This document shows positions 25,288 through 33,189 of a stretch of DNA of 35,588 bases, piece by piece. How positions within the stretch are numbered: position 1 is the first letter of the stretch; the number at the start of each line of letters is the position of its first letter. Location of the stretch: NCBI GenBank assembly GCA_036480335.1, contig JAZGGH010000020.1, positions 1-35,588 of the forward strand. The letters are read 5' to 3'. Below the pieces are notes generated by a model, which made no database searches, had not been told where the DNA came from, and saw only the letters and a program-made list of their open reading frames with translations. The position numbers were made by a program, and so were the translations under genes. Source of the DNA: JAZGER01 sp036480335. GTDB lineage: Bacteria > Pseudomonadota > Gammaproteobacteria > DSM-19610.

Positions 25288-25677
25288 TTAACCATTGTTG
25301 GTTGTTGTTAGCACAGCTTTCATCTGTGTCTCGTTCACTGGGTAAGTCATCACGGCCGACAGCGGTAAAATGTCATTCAGTTTGTCGACATACTGAGCTT
25401 CAGATTTGTCAACAAAGACAATGATCCCCGTATCACGGCAATATTTCTGCATACTATAAAGCAGCACATCCAGATTACTGATATTCACTCCCGCATAGTT
25501 ATTGCCATAACCGTACATAAAATCAGCAACAATATAATCTGGCTTGACCGATTTTATTTGACTGATTGCTTTTCGCTGGCTGCCCAGTCTGATTTCTTCA
25601 ATGTCCAACTGCCTGTAAAGACTTGAAAAATTTGGATGCATTGGTGATTCGATGACCGATAGAAGAAGCTGATTCAT
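25288..25677 (-). CDS. Hypothetical protein with receiver-like fold
   Basis: 129-residue protein starting MNQLLLSVIESPMHP. The strand-helix alternation and KPDYIVADFMYGYG segment (hydrophobic strand ending in Asp, then a loop) look like a CheY-type receiver, and GIIVFVDKSEAQYVDKL resembles its later strand and helix. The full set of receiver residues is not clear, so phosphorylation is doubtful. The ATG at 25677 is preferred because GGAACG lies about 9 bp upstream; an ATG five codons earlier is possible. It lies directly upstream of the HIT gene, separated by 3 bp. Confidence 0.6.
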   Translation of the reverse strand: MNQLLLSVIESPMHPNFSSLYRQLDIEEIRLGSQRKAISQIKSVKPDYIVADFMYGYGNNYAGVNISNLDVLLYSMQKYCRDTGIIVFVDKSEAQYVDKLNDILPLSAVMTYPVNETQMKAVLTTTNNG

Positions 25678-25838
25678 GGTTATTCGTTCCATAACAATGA
25701 ATCAGAGTATACCCGCATCTATTCGTCGATCGATAAAGACTATCTGGCAGTAACCGCCATGAGTATGACAAGGATCAAGAAATCCTGAGTTAACTGTGGA
25801 TAATAGGCTTGTATTTTAGCAAATTGCTATATACTATT

Positions 25839-25857
25839 GTTAATGCGAATCATTCTC
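25839..25857 (+). promoter_or_regulatory. Fur box upstream of feoA
   Basis: GTTAATGCGAATCATTCTC matches the 19-bp Fur consensus GATAATGATAATCATTATC at 15 of 19 positions by eye. It sits 4 bp after a -10-like TATACT (25830-25835) and 4 bp before the feoA ATG, placed to repress the operon when iron is sufficient. Confidence 0.75.
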
Positions 25858-25861
25858 TTTT

Positions 25862-26116
25862 ATGGTTATTAAGATGAAGTCAACGATAATGACAACCAGT
25901 CTGCTCGCCATCGGTCAGGGTCATCGGGCAAAAATTGCAGAAATCAAGGGCGACCGAACCCTGTTACGACGAATGCTATCAATGGGCCTACGAGTTGGGT
26001 CTGTGATTGATGTTCTGAGTCAACAGGGTCGGGGTGTCGTTGTGAGTGCTCAGGGTAGCCGGGTTGCGTTGGGTTCATCCATCGCAAGACATCTTTTTGT
26101 TGAGCCTGTTGATTAA
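25862..26116 (+). CDS. feoA: Ferrous iron transport protein A
   Basis: 84-residue SH3-like cytoplasmic protein, the small partner of FeoB. The family pattern shows as LLAIGQGHRAKIAEIKGD, LLRRMLSMGLRVGSVIDVL and SRVALGSSIARHLFVEPV. It starts an operon with feoB (5 bp gap) and feoC, headed by a Fur box. No clear ribosome site precedes the ATG at 25862; the ATG at 25874 (MKSTIMTTS) is an alternative. Its role is accessory to FeoB-dependent Fe2+ uptake. Confidence 0.92.
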   Translation: MVIKMKSTIMTTSLLAIGQGHRAKIAEIKGDRTLLRRMLSMGLRVGSVIDVLSQQGRGVVVSAQGSRVALGSSIARHLFVEPVD

Positions 26117-26121
26117 ACCCT

Positions 26122-28473
26122 ATGGGATGTTGTGAGCCGGGTAATGAGAATCAGTCGCCGTCAGAGCTACAGTTTGCTATAGCGGGTAATCCGAACTGCG
26201 GTAAATCTGCTCTGTTCAATACCTTAACAGGCATCCGCCAGAAAACCGGTAACTGGCCGGGTGTTACCGTTGATCGTAAGGAAGGCCAGTTCAAGCTTAA
26301 CGGACAACTGGTGAGTATATTTGACCTGCCGGGCATTTATTCACTGGATGCCAGTTCTCTGGATGAACAGGTGACCCGTGATTATCTGTTGTCCCATGAT
26401 GCATCACTCATTATCAATGTTGTCGATGCTTCCAATCTTGAAAGAAATTTATACCTGACGGTGCAATTGCTGGAAATGGGCGTACCGTTGGTGCTTGTGC
26501 TCAATATGATGGATGTGGCACGCAAGCGAGGCATCCAGATAGATGCCGATAAATTATCACGCGAACTGGGTTGTCCAGTGGTTCCCATTGTTGCTATAAC
26601 TGGCGAAGGGATTGAGGCGTTAAAGGGTGCAATCCAGTCGGTCATCAGTGGTAAGCAAACCGGCGGTTACCGTCTGGCGCATGCCGAAGAAGTTGAACAG
26701 GCTATCAGTAAGTTGATGCCTGATCTTGAAGAGTCAGTCGTCAATGGTAACCGACACTGGCTGGCATTGAAGCTGCTGGAGTCAGATCCTTTTGCGCTGT
26801 CGATGGTGAATGACAGCATGCAGGAAAAAATCCGTCAGTCGGTACAGAACATTGAAGATCGCTCGGGTGAAGAGGCGGACATACATATTGCCGACTGCCG
26901 CTATGGTCATGCGCATATGCTGGCGCAAACAGTGATTGAACAGCAAGGGCGAGCGGGCCGCACAGTGACGGATAACATCGATCAGTTTGTGCTCAGTAAA
27001 ATTTTTGGCATCCCCATTTTTCTGGCGATCATGTATTTGATGTTTCTTTTTGCCATCAATATCGGTGGCGCATTCATTGACTTTTTTGATGGCGTTGCTG
27101 CAACCTTTTTTGTCGATGGGCTTGGTGCTGTTCTGGATAGCGTTGGCAGTCCTGAATGGCTAACCGTGGTGTTGGCGAAGGGTATCGGTGGTGGTATTCA
27201 GATTGTCGCGACATTCATACCGATTATTGCTGCATTGTATCTGTTTCTCTCGTTTGTCGAAGACAGCGGATACATGGCACGTGCGGCCTTTGTTATGGAT
27301 CGTTTTATGCGCGCCATCGGTTTGCCGGGTAAGGCGTTTGTGCCGTTGATTGTCGGTTTCGGCTGTAACGTGCCGGCAGTCATGGCAACACGTACCCTGG
27401 AAAATGAACGCGAACGCAAGCTGACCATATTGATGAATCCGTTTATGTCCTGCGGCGCCCGCTTACCCGTGTATGCATTATTTGCGGCAGCCTTTTTTCC
27501 TTCTAACGGACAAAACCTGGTGTTTGGTCTTTACCTGATTGGCATTACCATAGCGATCCTGACCGGGTTAATTATGAAGCGTACCCTGTTGCCCGGTGCC
27601 AGTACGGGTTTCATGATGGAATTACCGCCGTATCATATGCCAACGCTAAAAGGTATTCTGCTCAGAACCTGGGATCGGGTACGCCTGTTTATCAAGGAAG
27701 CCGGTCAGGTGATTGTAGTGATGGTACTGGTGATCAATCTGCTGAGCTCTATTGGTACGGATGGCAGCTTCGGTAATGAAAATTCGCATGATTCGGTGCT
27801 TAGCGTGACCAGTCAGGCATTGGTGCCTGTGTTCAAGCCTATGGGCATTGAAGAAGACAACTGGCCGGCAGTGCTAGGCATCATTTCGGGTGTACTGGCC
27901 AAGGAAGTGGTGGTTGGAACACTGGATACTTTATATTCTCAAATGGCCATTGATGACGCCGGTGGGAATATTATTCAGGAGCCTTTTGATTTCTGGCAGT
28001 CGTTACAGGCGGCTGCGGCAACGGTCCCTGAGAATCTTGCCGAGGTCGGCAACAATTTGCTCGATCCATTGGGTTTCGGGGTTGTCTCTGTTTCCAGTCA
28101 GAGTGAAGCCGCCGCCGCGCAGGAAGTGAATGAAGGCGTCTTTGGTGCGATGGTAAAACGCTATGATGGCAAGGCCGGTGCATTTGCTTATTTACTGTTT
28201 ATTTTGCTGTACTTCCCCTGCGTTGCAACCATTGGTGCTATCCGACGGGAAACTGGAACAGGTTGGGCATTTTTCGTGGCTGGCTGGACCACCTCGGTCG
28301 CTTACATAGCATCAACCGTTTATTATCAGTTAGCCACCTGGTCACAGCATCCAGGGTTTTCTTTTGCCTGGGTGAGTGGCATGACTGTTATTGTGATTGC
28401 CGCTGTCACCAGTCTGCGCATCTGGGGCCAACGTGAACCTGTTATTAAGCCTGTGGCCAAGGTGAAAACATGA
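26122..28473 (+). CDS. feoB: Ferrous iron transporter B
   Basis: 783-residue inner-membrane Fe2+ permease with a fused N-terminal G-protein domain. G1 is AGNPNCGKSALFN (about residues 22-34), G3 IFDLPGIYS and G4 VLNMMDVARK; a helical GDI-like region follows to about 280. The membrane part carries the Gate segments VGFGCNVPAVMATR and NPFMSCGARLPVY with their conserved cysteines. The N-terminus MGCCEPGN has adjacent cysteines. Overlap of 4 bp with feoC (ATGA) gives tight coupling. Length and motifs are normal. Confidence 0.97.
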   Translation: MGCCEPGNENQSPSELQFAIAGNPNCGKSALFNTLTGIRQKTGNWPGVTVDRKEGQFKLNGQLVSIFDLPGIYSLDASSLDEQVTRDYLLSHDASLIINVVDASNLERNLYLTVQLLEMGVPLVLVLNMMDVARKRGIQIDADKLSRELGCPVVPIVAITGEGIEALKGAIQSVISGKQTGGYRLAHAEEVEQAISKLMPDLEESVVNGNRHWLALKLLESDPFALSMVNDSMQEKIRQSVQNIEDRSGEEADIHIADCRYGHAHMLAQTVIEQQGRAGRTVTDNIDQFVLSKIFGIPIFLAIMYLMFLFAINIGGAFIDFFDGVAATFFVDGLGAVLDSVGSPEWLTVVLAKGIGGGIQIVATFIPIIAALYLFLSFVEDSGYMARAAFVMDRFMRAIGLPGKAFVPLIVGFGCNVPAVMATRTLENERERKLTILMNPFMSCGARLPVYALFAAAFFPSNGQNLVFGLYLIGITIAILTGLIMKRTLLPGASTGFMMELPPYHMPTLKGILLRTWDRVRLFIKEAGQVIVVMVLVINLLSSIGTDGSFGNENSHDSVLSVTSQALVPVFKPMGIEEDNWPAVLGIISGVLAKEVVVGTLDTLYSQMAIDDAGGNIIQEPFDFWQSLQAAAATVPENLAEVGNNLLDPLGFGVVSVSSQSEAAAAQEVNEGVFGAMVKRYDGKAGAFAYLLFILLYFPCVATIGAIRRETGTGWAFFVAGWTTSVAYIASTVYYQLATWSQHPGFSFAWVSGMTVIVIAAVTSLRIWGQREPVIKPVAKVKT

Positions 28474-28739
28474 TTCTCTCCGACATCAAAAATTACCTTG
28501 AGCAGAGAGGCCAGGCCAGTCTGGGAGATATGGCCCTGCATTTTGACACCACGCCAGAAGCGTTACAGGGTATGTTGGAAATCTGGATTCGTAAGGGCAA
28601 GATATATAAACAGTTCGCGACCGCTTCTTGCGGTAGCAGTTGTCAGCAATGTGATCCAGGCGCTACGGAATATTATGTCTGGGTGAAAACTGCGGTGGAT
28701 GTTATGCTGGATTTGCCATCGCATTGCGAACATCACTAA
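28470..28739 (+). CDS. feoC: FeoC-like regulator
   Basis: 89-residue winged-helix protein. The N-terminal helix-turn-helix (MILSDIKNYLEQRGQASLGD, then MALHFDTTPEALQGMLEIWI) is typical of FeoC, followed by the wing GKIYKQF and a cysteine cluster C-G-S-S-C-Q-Q-C. FeoC cysteines can hold an iron-sulphur cluster and the protein is thought to modulate FeoB. It overlaps feoB by 4 bp. The next gene begins 9 bp later, so the mutarotase may share the transcript. Confidence 0.85.
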   Translation: MILSDIKNYLEQRGQASLGDMALHFDTTPEALQGMLEIWIRKGKIYKQFATASCGSSCQQCDPGATEYYVWVKTAVDVMLDLPSHCEHH

Positions 28740-28748
28740 GGAAATTTT

Positions 28749-29648
28749 ATGGACCTGCAGACATTGAATGATGAATACGCTATCCCGAATGAAGTCATTT
28801 TTATTGGCGGGAGAGGCGACATGCCGGTTGCCAGAATTTCGAATGATCATGCAACGGCAGAGGTTTCATTATATGCCGGGCAGGTGCTGTCATATCGACA
28901 GACTGATGATGACAACGATCTGTTTTTCTGCAGTGATACGGCCTATTTTGAAGAAGGTAAATCGATTAAAGGCGGCGTACCGGTTTGTTGGCCCTGGTTC
29001 GGACCAGATCCGGAAGGCAAGGGTCGGCCAGCGCACGGTTTTGCCCGCAACAGCCAATGGCAGGTGGTCGGCTCACAATCAGAAGAGGATGGTGCTACTC
29101 GCATCACCCTGCAACTTGCACCCAACGAACAATCACAGTCGCTCTGGCCGCATGACTTTCTGCTGACGCTGGATGTGGTGGTTGGCAAAACGCTAGAGCT
29201 CAGACTGACGACGACCAACCGAAGCAAAGAAACGTTGCCAATTACCCAGGCTTTGCATACCTATTTTTATGTCGGCGATATATCGCAGGTGAGTGTTGCA
29301 GGCCTTGATGGCAAAACCTATATCGATAAAGTCGACAATGGCAACGAAAAAATACAGCAGGGCGTTGTCACTGTGCAGGGAGAAGTTGATCGTATTTATA
29401 CGGATGTAAAAACGGATCTGGTGATTGAGGATGCAGCGCTTGGCAGAAATATTCATATCCATGCCAGCGGCAGTCAATCGGCCGTTGTCTGGAATCCCTG
29501 GTCGGATATTGCTAAAAGCATGGCAGACCTGGGTGATGAAGATTACAAAAACCTGCTCTGTGTTGAAACCACTAACGCCGATCCGGACATTGTTGAAATC
29601 AGTCCGGGAAATTCCTGGGTTATTTCTGCCAGGTATCAGATAAGTTAA
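28749..29648 (+). CDS. D-hexose-6-phosphate mutarotase (YeaD-like)
   Basis: 299-residue aldose-1-epimerase superfamily enzyme that interconverts alpha and beta anomers of hexose 6-phosphates. Family features are the early strand region AEVSLYAGQVLSYR, KGGVPVCWPWFGPDPEG (with the phosphate-binding neighbourhood), PAHGFARNSQW (His/Arg), TQALHTYFYVGDI (catalytic His) and VWNPWSD, with VETTNADPDIVEISPG at the end. There is no signal peptide. It lies 9 bp after feoC, an association of no obvious functional logic. It is convergent with aroE with only 3 bp between the stops. Confidence 0.9.
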   Translation: MDLQTLNDEYAIPNEVIFIGGRGDMPVARISNDHATAEVSLYAGQVLSYRQTDDDNDLFFCSDTAYFEEGKSIKGGVPVCWPWFGPDPEGKGRPAHGFARNSQWQVVGSQSEEDGATRITLQLAPNEQSQSLWPHDFLLTLDVVVGKTLELRLTTTNRSKETLPITQALHTYFYVGDISQVSVAGLDGKTYIDKVDNGNEKIQQGVVTVQGEVDRIYTDVKTDLVIEDAALGRNIHIHASGSQSAVVWNPWSDIAKSMADLGDEDYKNLLCVETTNADPDIVEISPGNSWVISARYQIS

Positions 29649-29651
29649 GGG

Positions 29652-30464
29652 TTATGCACGTAACGCCTTGATAACTTCTGCCGTTTCCGGTCGAACACCT
29701 CGCCAGATATAAAACGATTCAGCGGCCTGCTCAACCAGCATACCCAGCCCGTCCACTGCTTTTCCAGCACCCTGTGTGTGTGCATATTCCATAAAGGCAG
29801 TCGGCTCCTGACTGTACATCATGTCGTAGCAAACTGTGCCTGGCTTAATGACACCTGCAGGTAAATCCGGAACCTGTCGGCTTAGCCCGGCGGCAGTGGC
29901 GTTAATGATAATGTCATAAACACCACCCGCAAGATCAGAAAAACCACAGCCGTTAATTATGTCCAGGTCTGAAAATTGATCGGCCAGTTCAATCGCCTTA
30001 CTGACGGTGCGATTGGCAAGCGTCATCGTTGCAGGCGATTGTTCAATGAGCGGCGCAATAACACCGCGGGCAGCGCCACCGGCACCCAGCAATAAAATCT
30101 GTTTGCCGGACAATGAAACCGCATGGTTATTCGTCAGATCGCGGACCAGGCCAACGCCATCGGTATTCTCACCTGTCAACACGCCATCGTTAACCGTTAG
30201 CGTATTGACGGCACCCGCTCTTTCAGCACGTTCGCTGAGCTGTGTCGCCAGCTCCCAGGCTTGTTGCTTGAAAGGCACGGTAACATTCAGGCCATGACCA
30301 CCCTGTTGACAAAAATGGGAAACTGCAGCAGCAAATTCATCGACTGGCACAAGCATCGCTTCGTAGCTCAAATCCTGCCCCGTCTGTCTGGCAAACAGGC
30401 TGTGAATTTGTGGCGATTTACTGTGGCCGATGGGATTGCCCATCACCGCATAGCGGTCAGTCAT
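29652..30464 (-). CDS. aroE: Shikimate dehydrogenase
   Basis: 270-residue NADP-dependent enzyme of the shikimate pathway (dehydroshikimate to shikimate). The substrate site shows as GNPIGHSKSPQIHSLF and LNVTVPFKQ, with the catalytic Lys in the latter and NTDGVGLVRDL after it. The nucleotide-binding loop is LLLGAGGAARGVI, followed by NRTVSKA, the NADP-selective motif. The C-terminal DMMYSQEPTAF and GLGMLVEQAAESFYIW are standard. The start overlaps the hemB 3' end by 8 bp, so translation is coupled. Confidence 0.95.
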   Translation of the reverse strand: MTDRYAVMGNPIGHSKSPQIHSLFARQTGQDLSYEAMLVPVDEFAAAVSHFCQQGGHGLNVTVPFKQQAWELATQLSERAERAGAVNTLTVNDGVLTGENTDGVGLVRDLTNNHAVSLSGKQILLLGAGGAARGVIAPLIEQSPATMTLANRTVSKAIELADQFSDLDIINGCGFSDLAGGVYDIIINATAAGLSRQVPDLPAGVIKPGTVCYDMMYSQEPTAFMEYAHTQGAGKAVDGLGMLVEQAAESFYIWRGVRPETAEVIKALRA

Positions 30465-31473
30465 GTTGCAGCCAGCGGGCAGCGCTTTTGGCGAAGTAAG
30501 TCAGAATGCCGTCAGCACCTGCGCGTTTGCAGGCAAGCAAAGATTCCATCACCACAGCTTGCTCATCCAGCCAGCCATTCTGTGCAGCGGCTTTTAGCAT
30601 CGCGTACTCACCACTGACCTGATAAACAAAAGTAGGTGCTGCAAACTGATCCTTGATGCGGCGAACAATATCCAGATAGGGCATACCCGGTTTGATCATC
30701 ACCATATCAGCACCTTCTTCAAGATCCAGGCCGACTTCCCAGAGTGCTTCATCACTGTTGGCCGGATCCATCTGGTAATTGTATTTATTGCCACTACCAA
30801 GGTTTGCTGCTGAGCCAACGGCATCCCGAAATGGCCCATAAAAACTGGATGCGTATTTTGCCGAATAAGCCAGAATACGGGTATGAATATGACCTGCAGC
30901 TTCCAGCGCGGTGCGAATAGCGCCAATGCGCCCATCCATCATGTCAGAAGGTGCCACGACATCGGCGCCCGCCTGAGCATGTGACAAAGCTTGTTGAACC
31001 AGCACCTCAACCGTTTCATCATTGAGGACATAACCATTGTCATCAATCAGACCATCCTGACCATGGCTGGTAAATGGATCAAGCGCCACATCGGTAATCA
31101 CACCCAGGCTCGGATGCCGATCTTTCAACGCCCTGACGGCGCGTTGCGCCAGACCGTCTGGATTATAGGCTTCAGAGGCATCATCCGATTTAACCTCTGC
31201 AGGGGTTACCGGAAACAGCGCAATCGCCGGAATACCCAACTCAACCAGTTCATCAGCCTCCTGCATCAGCAGATCGATGCTGACGCGTTCAATGCCAGGC
31301 ATGGACGCCACTGCTTCACGTTGATTTTTGCCCTCAAGCACAAACACCGGATAAATCAGATCATCAACACTGAGATGGGTTTCACGCATCAGGCGGCGAG
31401 AAAAATCATTGCGCCGCATCCGACGCATGCGAATAGCGGGAAACTGGCCTCGGTTTGTATCTTTAAAAGTCAC
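30457..31473 (-). CDS. hemB: Delta-aminolevulinic acid dehydratase (porphobilinogen synthase)
   Basis: 338-residue enzyme that condenses two 5-aminolevulinate molecules to porphobilinogen. Schiff-base lysines lie in AYSAKYASSFYGPFRDA and MVMIKPGMPYLDIV, and VSGEYAML is conserved. The metal region reads DVALDPFTSHGQDG, with Ala/Asp/Asp in place of the three zinc-binding cysteines, as in the Mg-dependent Pseudomonas type. Translation appears to start at a GTG (31473), with AGGAG 5 bp upstream; the RMRRMRRNDFSRRL start region is standard. It is coupled to aroE. Confidence 0.96.
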   Translation of the reverse strand: MTFKDTNRGQFPAIRMRRMRRNDFSRRLMRETHLSVDDLIYPVFVLEGKNQREAVASMPGIERVSIDLLMQEADELVELGIPAIALFPVTPAEVKSDDASEAYNPDGLAQRAVRALKDRHPSLGVITDVALDPFTSHGQDGLIDDNGYVLNDETVEVLVQQALSHAQAGADVVAPSDMMDGRIGAIRTALEAAGHIHTRILAYSAKYASSFYGPFRDAVGSAANLGSGNKYNYQMDPANSDEALWEVGLDLEEGADMVMIKPGMPYLDIVRRIKDQFAAPTFVYQVSGEYAMLKAAAQNGWLDEQAVVMESLLACKRAGADGILTYFAKSAARWLQHD

Positions 31474-31501
31474 GTGAGCTCCTGAGTTTATCTATGTCGG
31501 C

Positions 31502-31530
31502 AGTTTACCTTGCCGGCGGCTGCCTGTCAG
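31502..31530 (-). promoter_or_regulatory. Promoter of hemB-aroE
   Basis: Read on the minus strand, CTGACA (31530-31525), a 17-bp spacer and TAAACT (31507-31502) form a sigma-70-like promoter. The predicted leader before the hemB GTG is about 20 nt and contains AGGAG. Confidence 0.55.
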
Positions 31531-31569
31531 ATTGTGTGGGTGTGTGTCACAGAATTGACGAAAACAGCT

Positions 31570-31941
31570 GAGAGGAAATCATGAGATTAAGGGCTCTAAT
31601 CGGAATAATCGTCAAAAAAACCACTCCGCAGGAAATGCAAAGCGGTGAAAAACTATGTAACACACTGAAAAATATAGCGTTAACCAGATTTTGAAAAAGT
31701 TGGCATTTAATGTGCAGCAGAGTGTTACAAGGAATGTGGAACAGGCAAAAGGAAGGTAAAGGAATTGCCAACGCAGCCGCTCAAAGGATTGCAGGTTGAG
31801 TTTCACGGTCCAGGGATGAAAGTTTCAGGGATGAATTTTTTCTAAGGGTCTGTCCACAACAGTGGTATACCCGAACAGTTTGTAACGACTCCTCCGACGC
31901 CGAAAGGCGTATTTGCCCCGTACTTGTACGGGGCTTTTTTT
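31570..31941 (+). ncRNA. Candidate CsrB/RsmY-type regulatory RNA
   Basis: The hemB-rubredoxin gap has no believable protein gene but has ten GGA trinucleotides on the plus strand between 31574 and 31831, most preceded by A. Two are CAGGGATG (31811-31818, 31826-31833), an exact fit to the CARGGAUG core of the CsrA-binding consensus; another reads ACAAGGAATGT. Several GGAs fall in hairpin loops: CCGC/GCGG around 31630; GGCAA/TTGCC at 31744-31769 with two GGAs in the loop; CTCAA/TTGAG at 31780-31800. A GNRA hairpin (31897-31910) and a strong terminator end the transcript. At roughly 350 nt it is close to CsrB length. It would titrate CsrA/RsmA. The 5' end is not defined, as no good promoter was found. 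Confidence 0.7.
31915..31941 (+). terminator. Rho-independent terminator of the CsrB-like RNA
   Basis: GCCCCGTA-CTTG-TACGGGGC (31915-31934) followed by seven T residues. It lies about 20 bp from the 3' end of the minus-strand rubredoxin gene; the T-run orientation serves plus-strand transcripts. Confidence 0.9.
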
Positions 31942-31960
31942 ATGCCTGAGATTTCTTAGA

Positions 31961-32128
31961 CTACTTTATTTCCACCATTTCGAAATCATCCTTTGTGACA
32001 CCGCACTCCGGGCATTCCCAGTCCTCAGGCACATCCTCCCAGCGGGTACCGGCAGCAATACCGTCATCTGGCCAGCCTTCTGCCTCGTCATAGATAAAAT
32101 CACATACCTGGCATCGCCACTTTTTCAT
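31961..32128 (-). CDS. Rubredoxin
   Basis: A 55-residue one-iron electron-transfer protein. The sequence starts MKKWRCQVCDFIYDEAEGWP and has the two iron-binding pairs C-Q-V-C and C-P-E-C-G, with the family's Asp/Gly-rich middle (DDGIAAGTRWEDVPEDW) and the typical DDFE near the C-terminus. Length matches standard rubredoxins. GGTGAG lies upstream of the ATG. It lies between hemF and the CsrB-like RNA, 87 bp downstream of the hemF stop on the same strand. The partner is unknown; rubredoxins serve alkane hydroxylases, oxidative-stress reductases and others, and none of these is in the window. Confidence 0.95.
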   Translation of the reverse strand: MKKWRCQVCDFIYDEAEGWPDDGIAAGTRWEDVPEDWECPECGVTKDDFEMVEIK

Positions 32129-32215
32129 CTTTATCTCACCATCGTCGAATTATTCCGTACCACTTTGCCGCTTTAAAACGGGCGGCACAACTGAAAACCT
32201 GTGTGGATATTCAAG

Positions 32216-33139
32216 CTAACCTGCTAGCGAAATCCAGTCACGCGGTTTGAGGAAATCCGTATATAAAACCGCCTCTGGCGATCCCGCTTCAGGCTGCCAG
32301 TCATAACGCCATTTCACTTCTGGCGGCAACGACATCAAAATAGATTCCGTACGGCCTCCCGTTTGCAGTCCGAACAATGTGCCACGGTCATACACCAGAT
32401 TGAACTCAACATAACGCCCGCGCCGATACAGCTGAAAATCACGCTCACGGTCGGCATAGGGCAGCGAACGACGTTTTTCAACAATCGGCGCATAAGCCGA
32501 AATATAGTGATCACCCACGCTGCGCATGAAAGCAAAGCTTTGTTCAAAGCCGGGTTCGTTATAGTCATCAAAAAACAGCCCACCTATGCCACGCGGTTCT
32601 TTTCGGTGCTTCAGGTAAAAATAGTCATCACACCATTTTTTTAAATCACCATAAATATCCTTTCCGAATGGGTCACAAGCCGCCTTCGCCTGCGTATGCC
32701 AGTGAACAGCGTCTTCCTCAAAACCATAGTAAGGCGTCAGATCAAAGCCGCCACCAAACCACCATACCGGCTCACTACCAGGCTTTTCAGCAATGAAAAA
32801 ACGCACATTCGCATGTGATGTCGGTACATAGGGATTGCGCGGATGAATCACCAACGAAACCCCCAGCGCCTGAAAATTTCGACCGGCCAGCTCGGGCCGA
32901 TGCGCTGTGGCAGATGCTGGCAACTGTCCGCCATAAACATGAGAAAAATTGATCCCGGCCTTTTCAAATACCTCACCATTCTCAAGCACCCGAGAACGGC
33001 CACCGCCACCTTCCTCGCGTTGCCATTTATCCTCGATAAATTTACCGCCCGTTTCCTGCTGTTCAAGCGCCGTACAGATACGGCCCTGCAAATCCAGTAA
33101 GTAGGATTTTACTGTTTCGATGTCTTTATCCGATACCAT
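32216..33139 (-). CDS. hemF: Oxygen-dependent coproporphyrinogen III oxidase
   Basis: 307-residue cytosolic enzyme that uses O2 to decarboxylate coproporphyrinogen III to protoporphyrinogen IX in haem synthesis. Signatures include REEGGGGRSRVLENGEVFEK, GVSLVIHPRNPYVPTSHANV, WWFGGGFDLTPYYGFEEDA, HRKEPRGIGGLFFDDYNEPG and EFNLVYDRGTLFGLQTGGR. AGGA lies 8 bp before the ATG. Full length. Haem synthesis is thus represented twice in 3 kb, with hemB. Confidence 0.97.
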   Translation of the reverse strand: MVSDKDIETVKSYLLDLQGRICTALEQQETGGKFIEDKWQREEGGGGRSRVLENGEVFEKAGINFSHVYGGQLPASATAHRPELAGRNFQALGVSLVIHPRNPYVPTSHANVRFFIAEKPGSEPVWWFGGGFDLTPYYGFEEDAVHWHTQAKAACDPFGKDIYGDLKKWCDDYFYLKHRKEPRGIGGLFFDDYNEPGFEQSFAFMRSVGDHYISAYAPIVEKRRSLPYADRERDFQLYRRGRYVEFNLVYDRGTLFGLQTGGRTESILMSLPPEVKWRYDWQPEAGSPEAVLYTDFLKPRDWISLAG

Positions 33140-33189
33140 TTGATGATCCTGTCAGTGTTTGCGTCATGATGCCATATAAGCCGCAGCGA

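Noticed and set aside
31530..31552. Possible GacA/UvrY upstream site before the CsrB-like RNA (TGTG...TCACA)
   Set aside because: Match to TGTAAG-N6-CTTACA is poor on both halves and the spacing is off by one.
31547..31806. Minus-strand frames of 64-74 codons in the hemB-rubredoxin gap
   Set aside because: They are antisense to the GGA-rich RNA, low in complexity, and have no family features.
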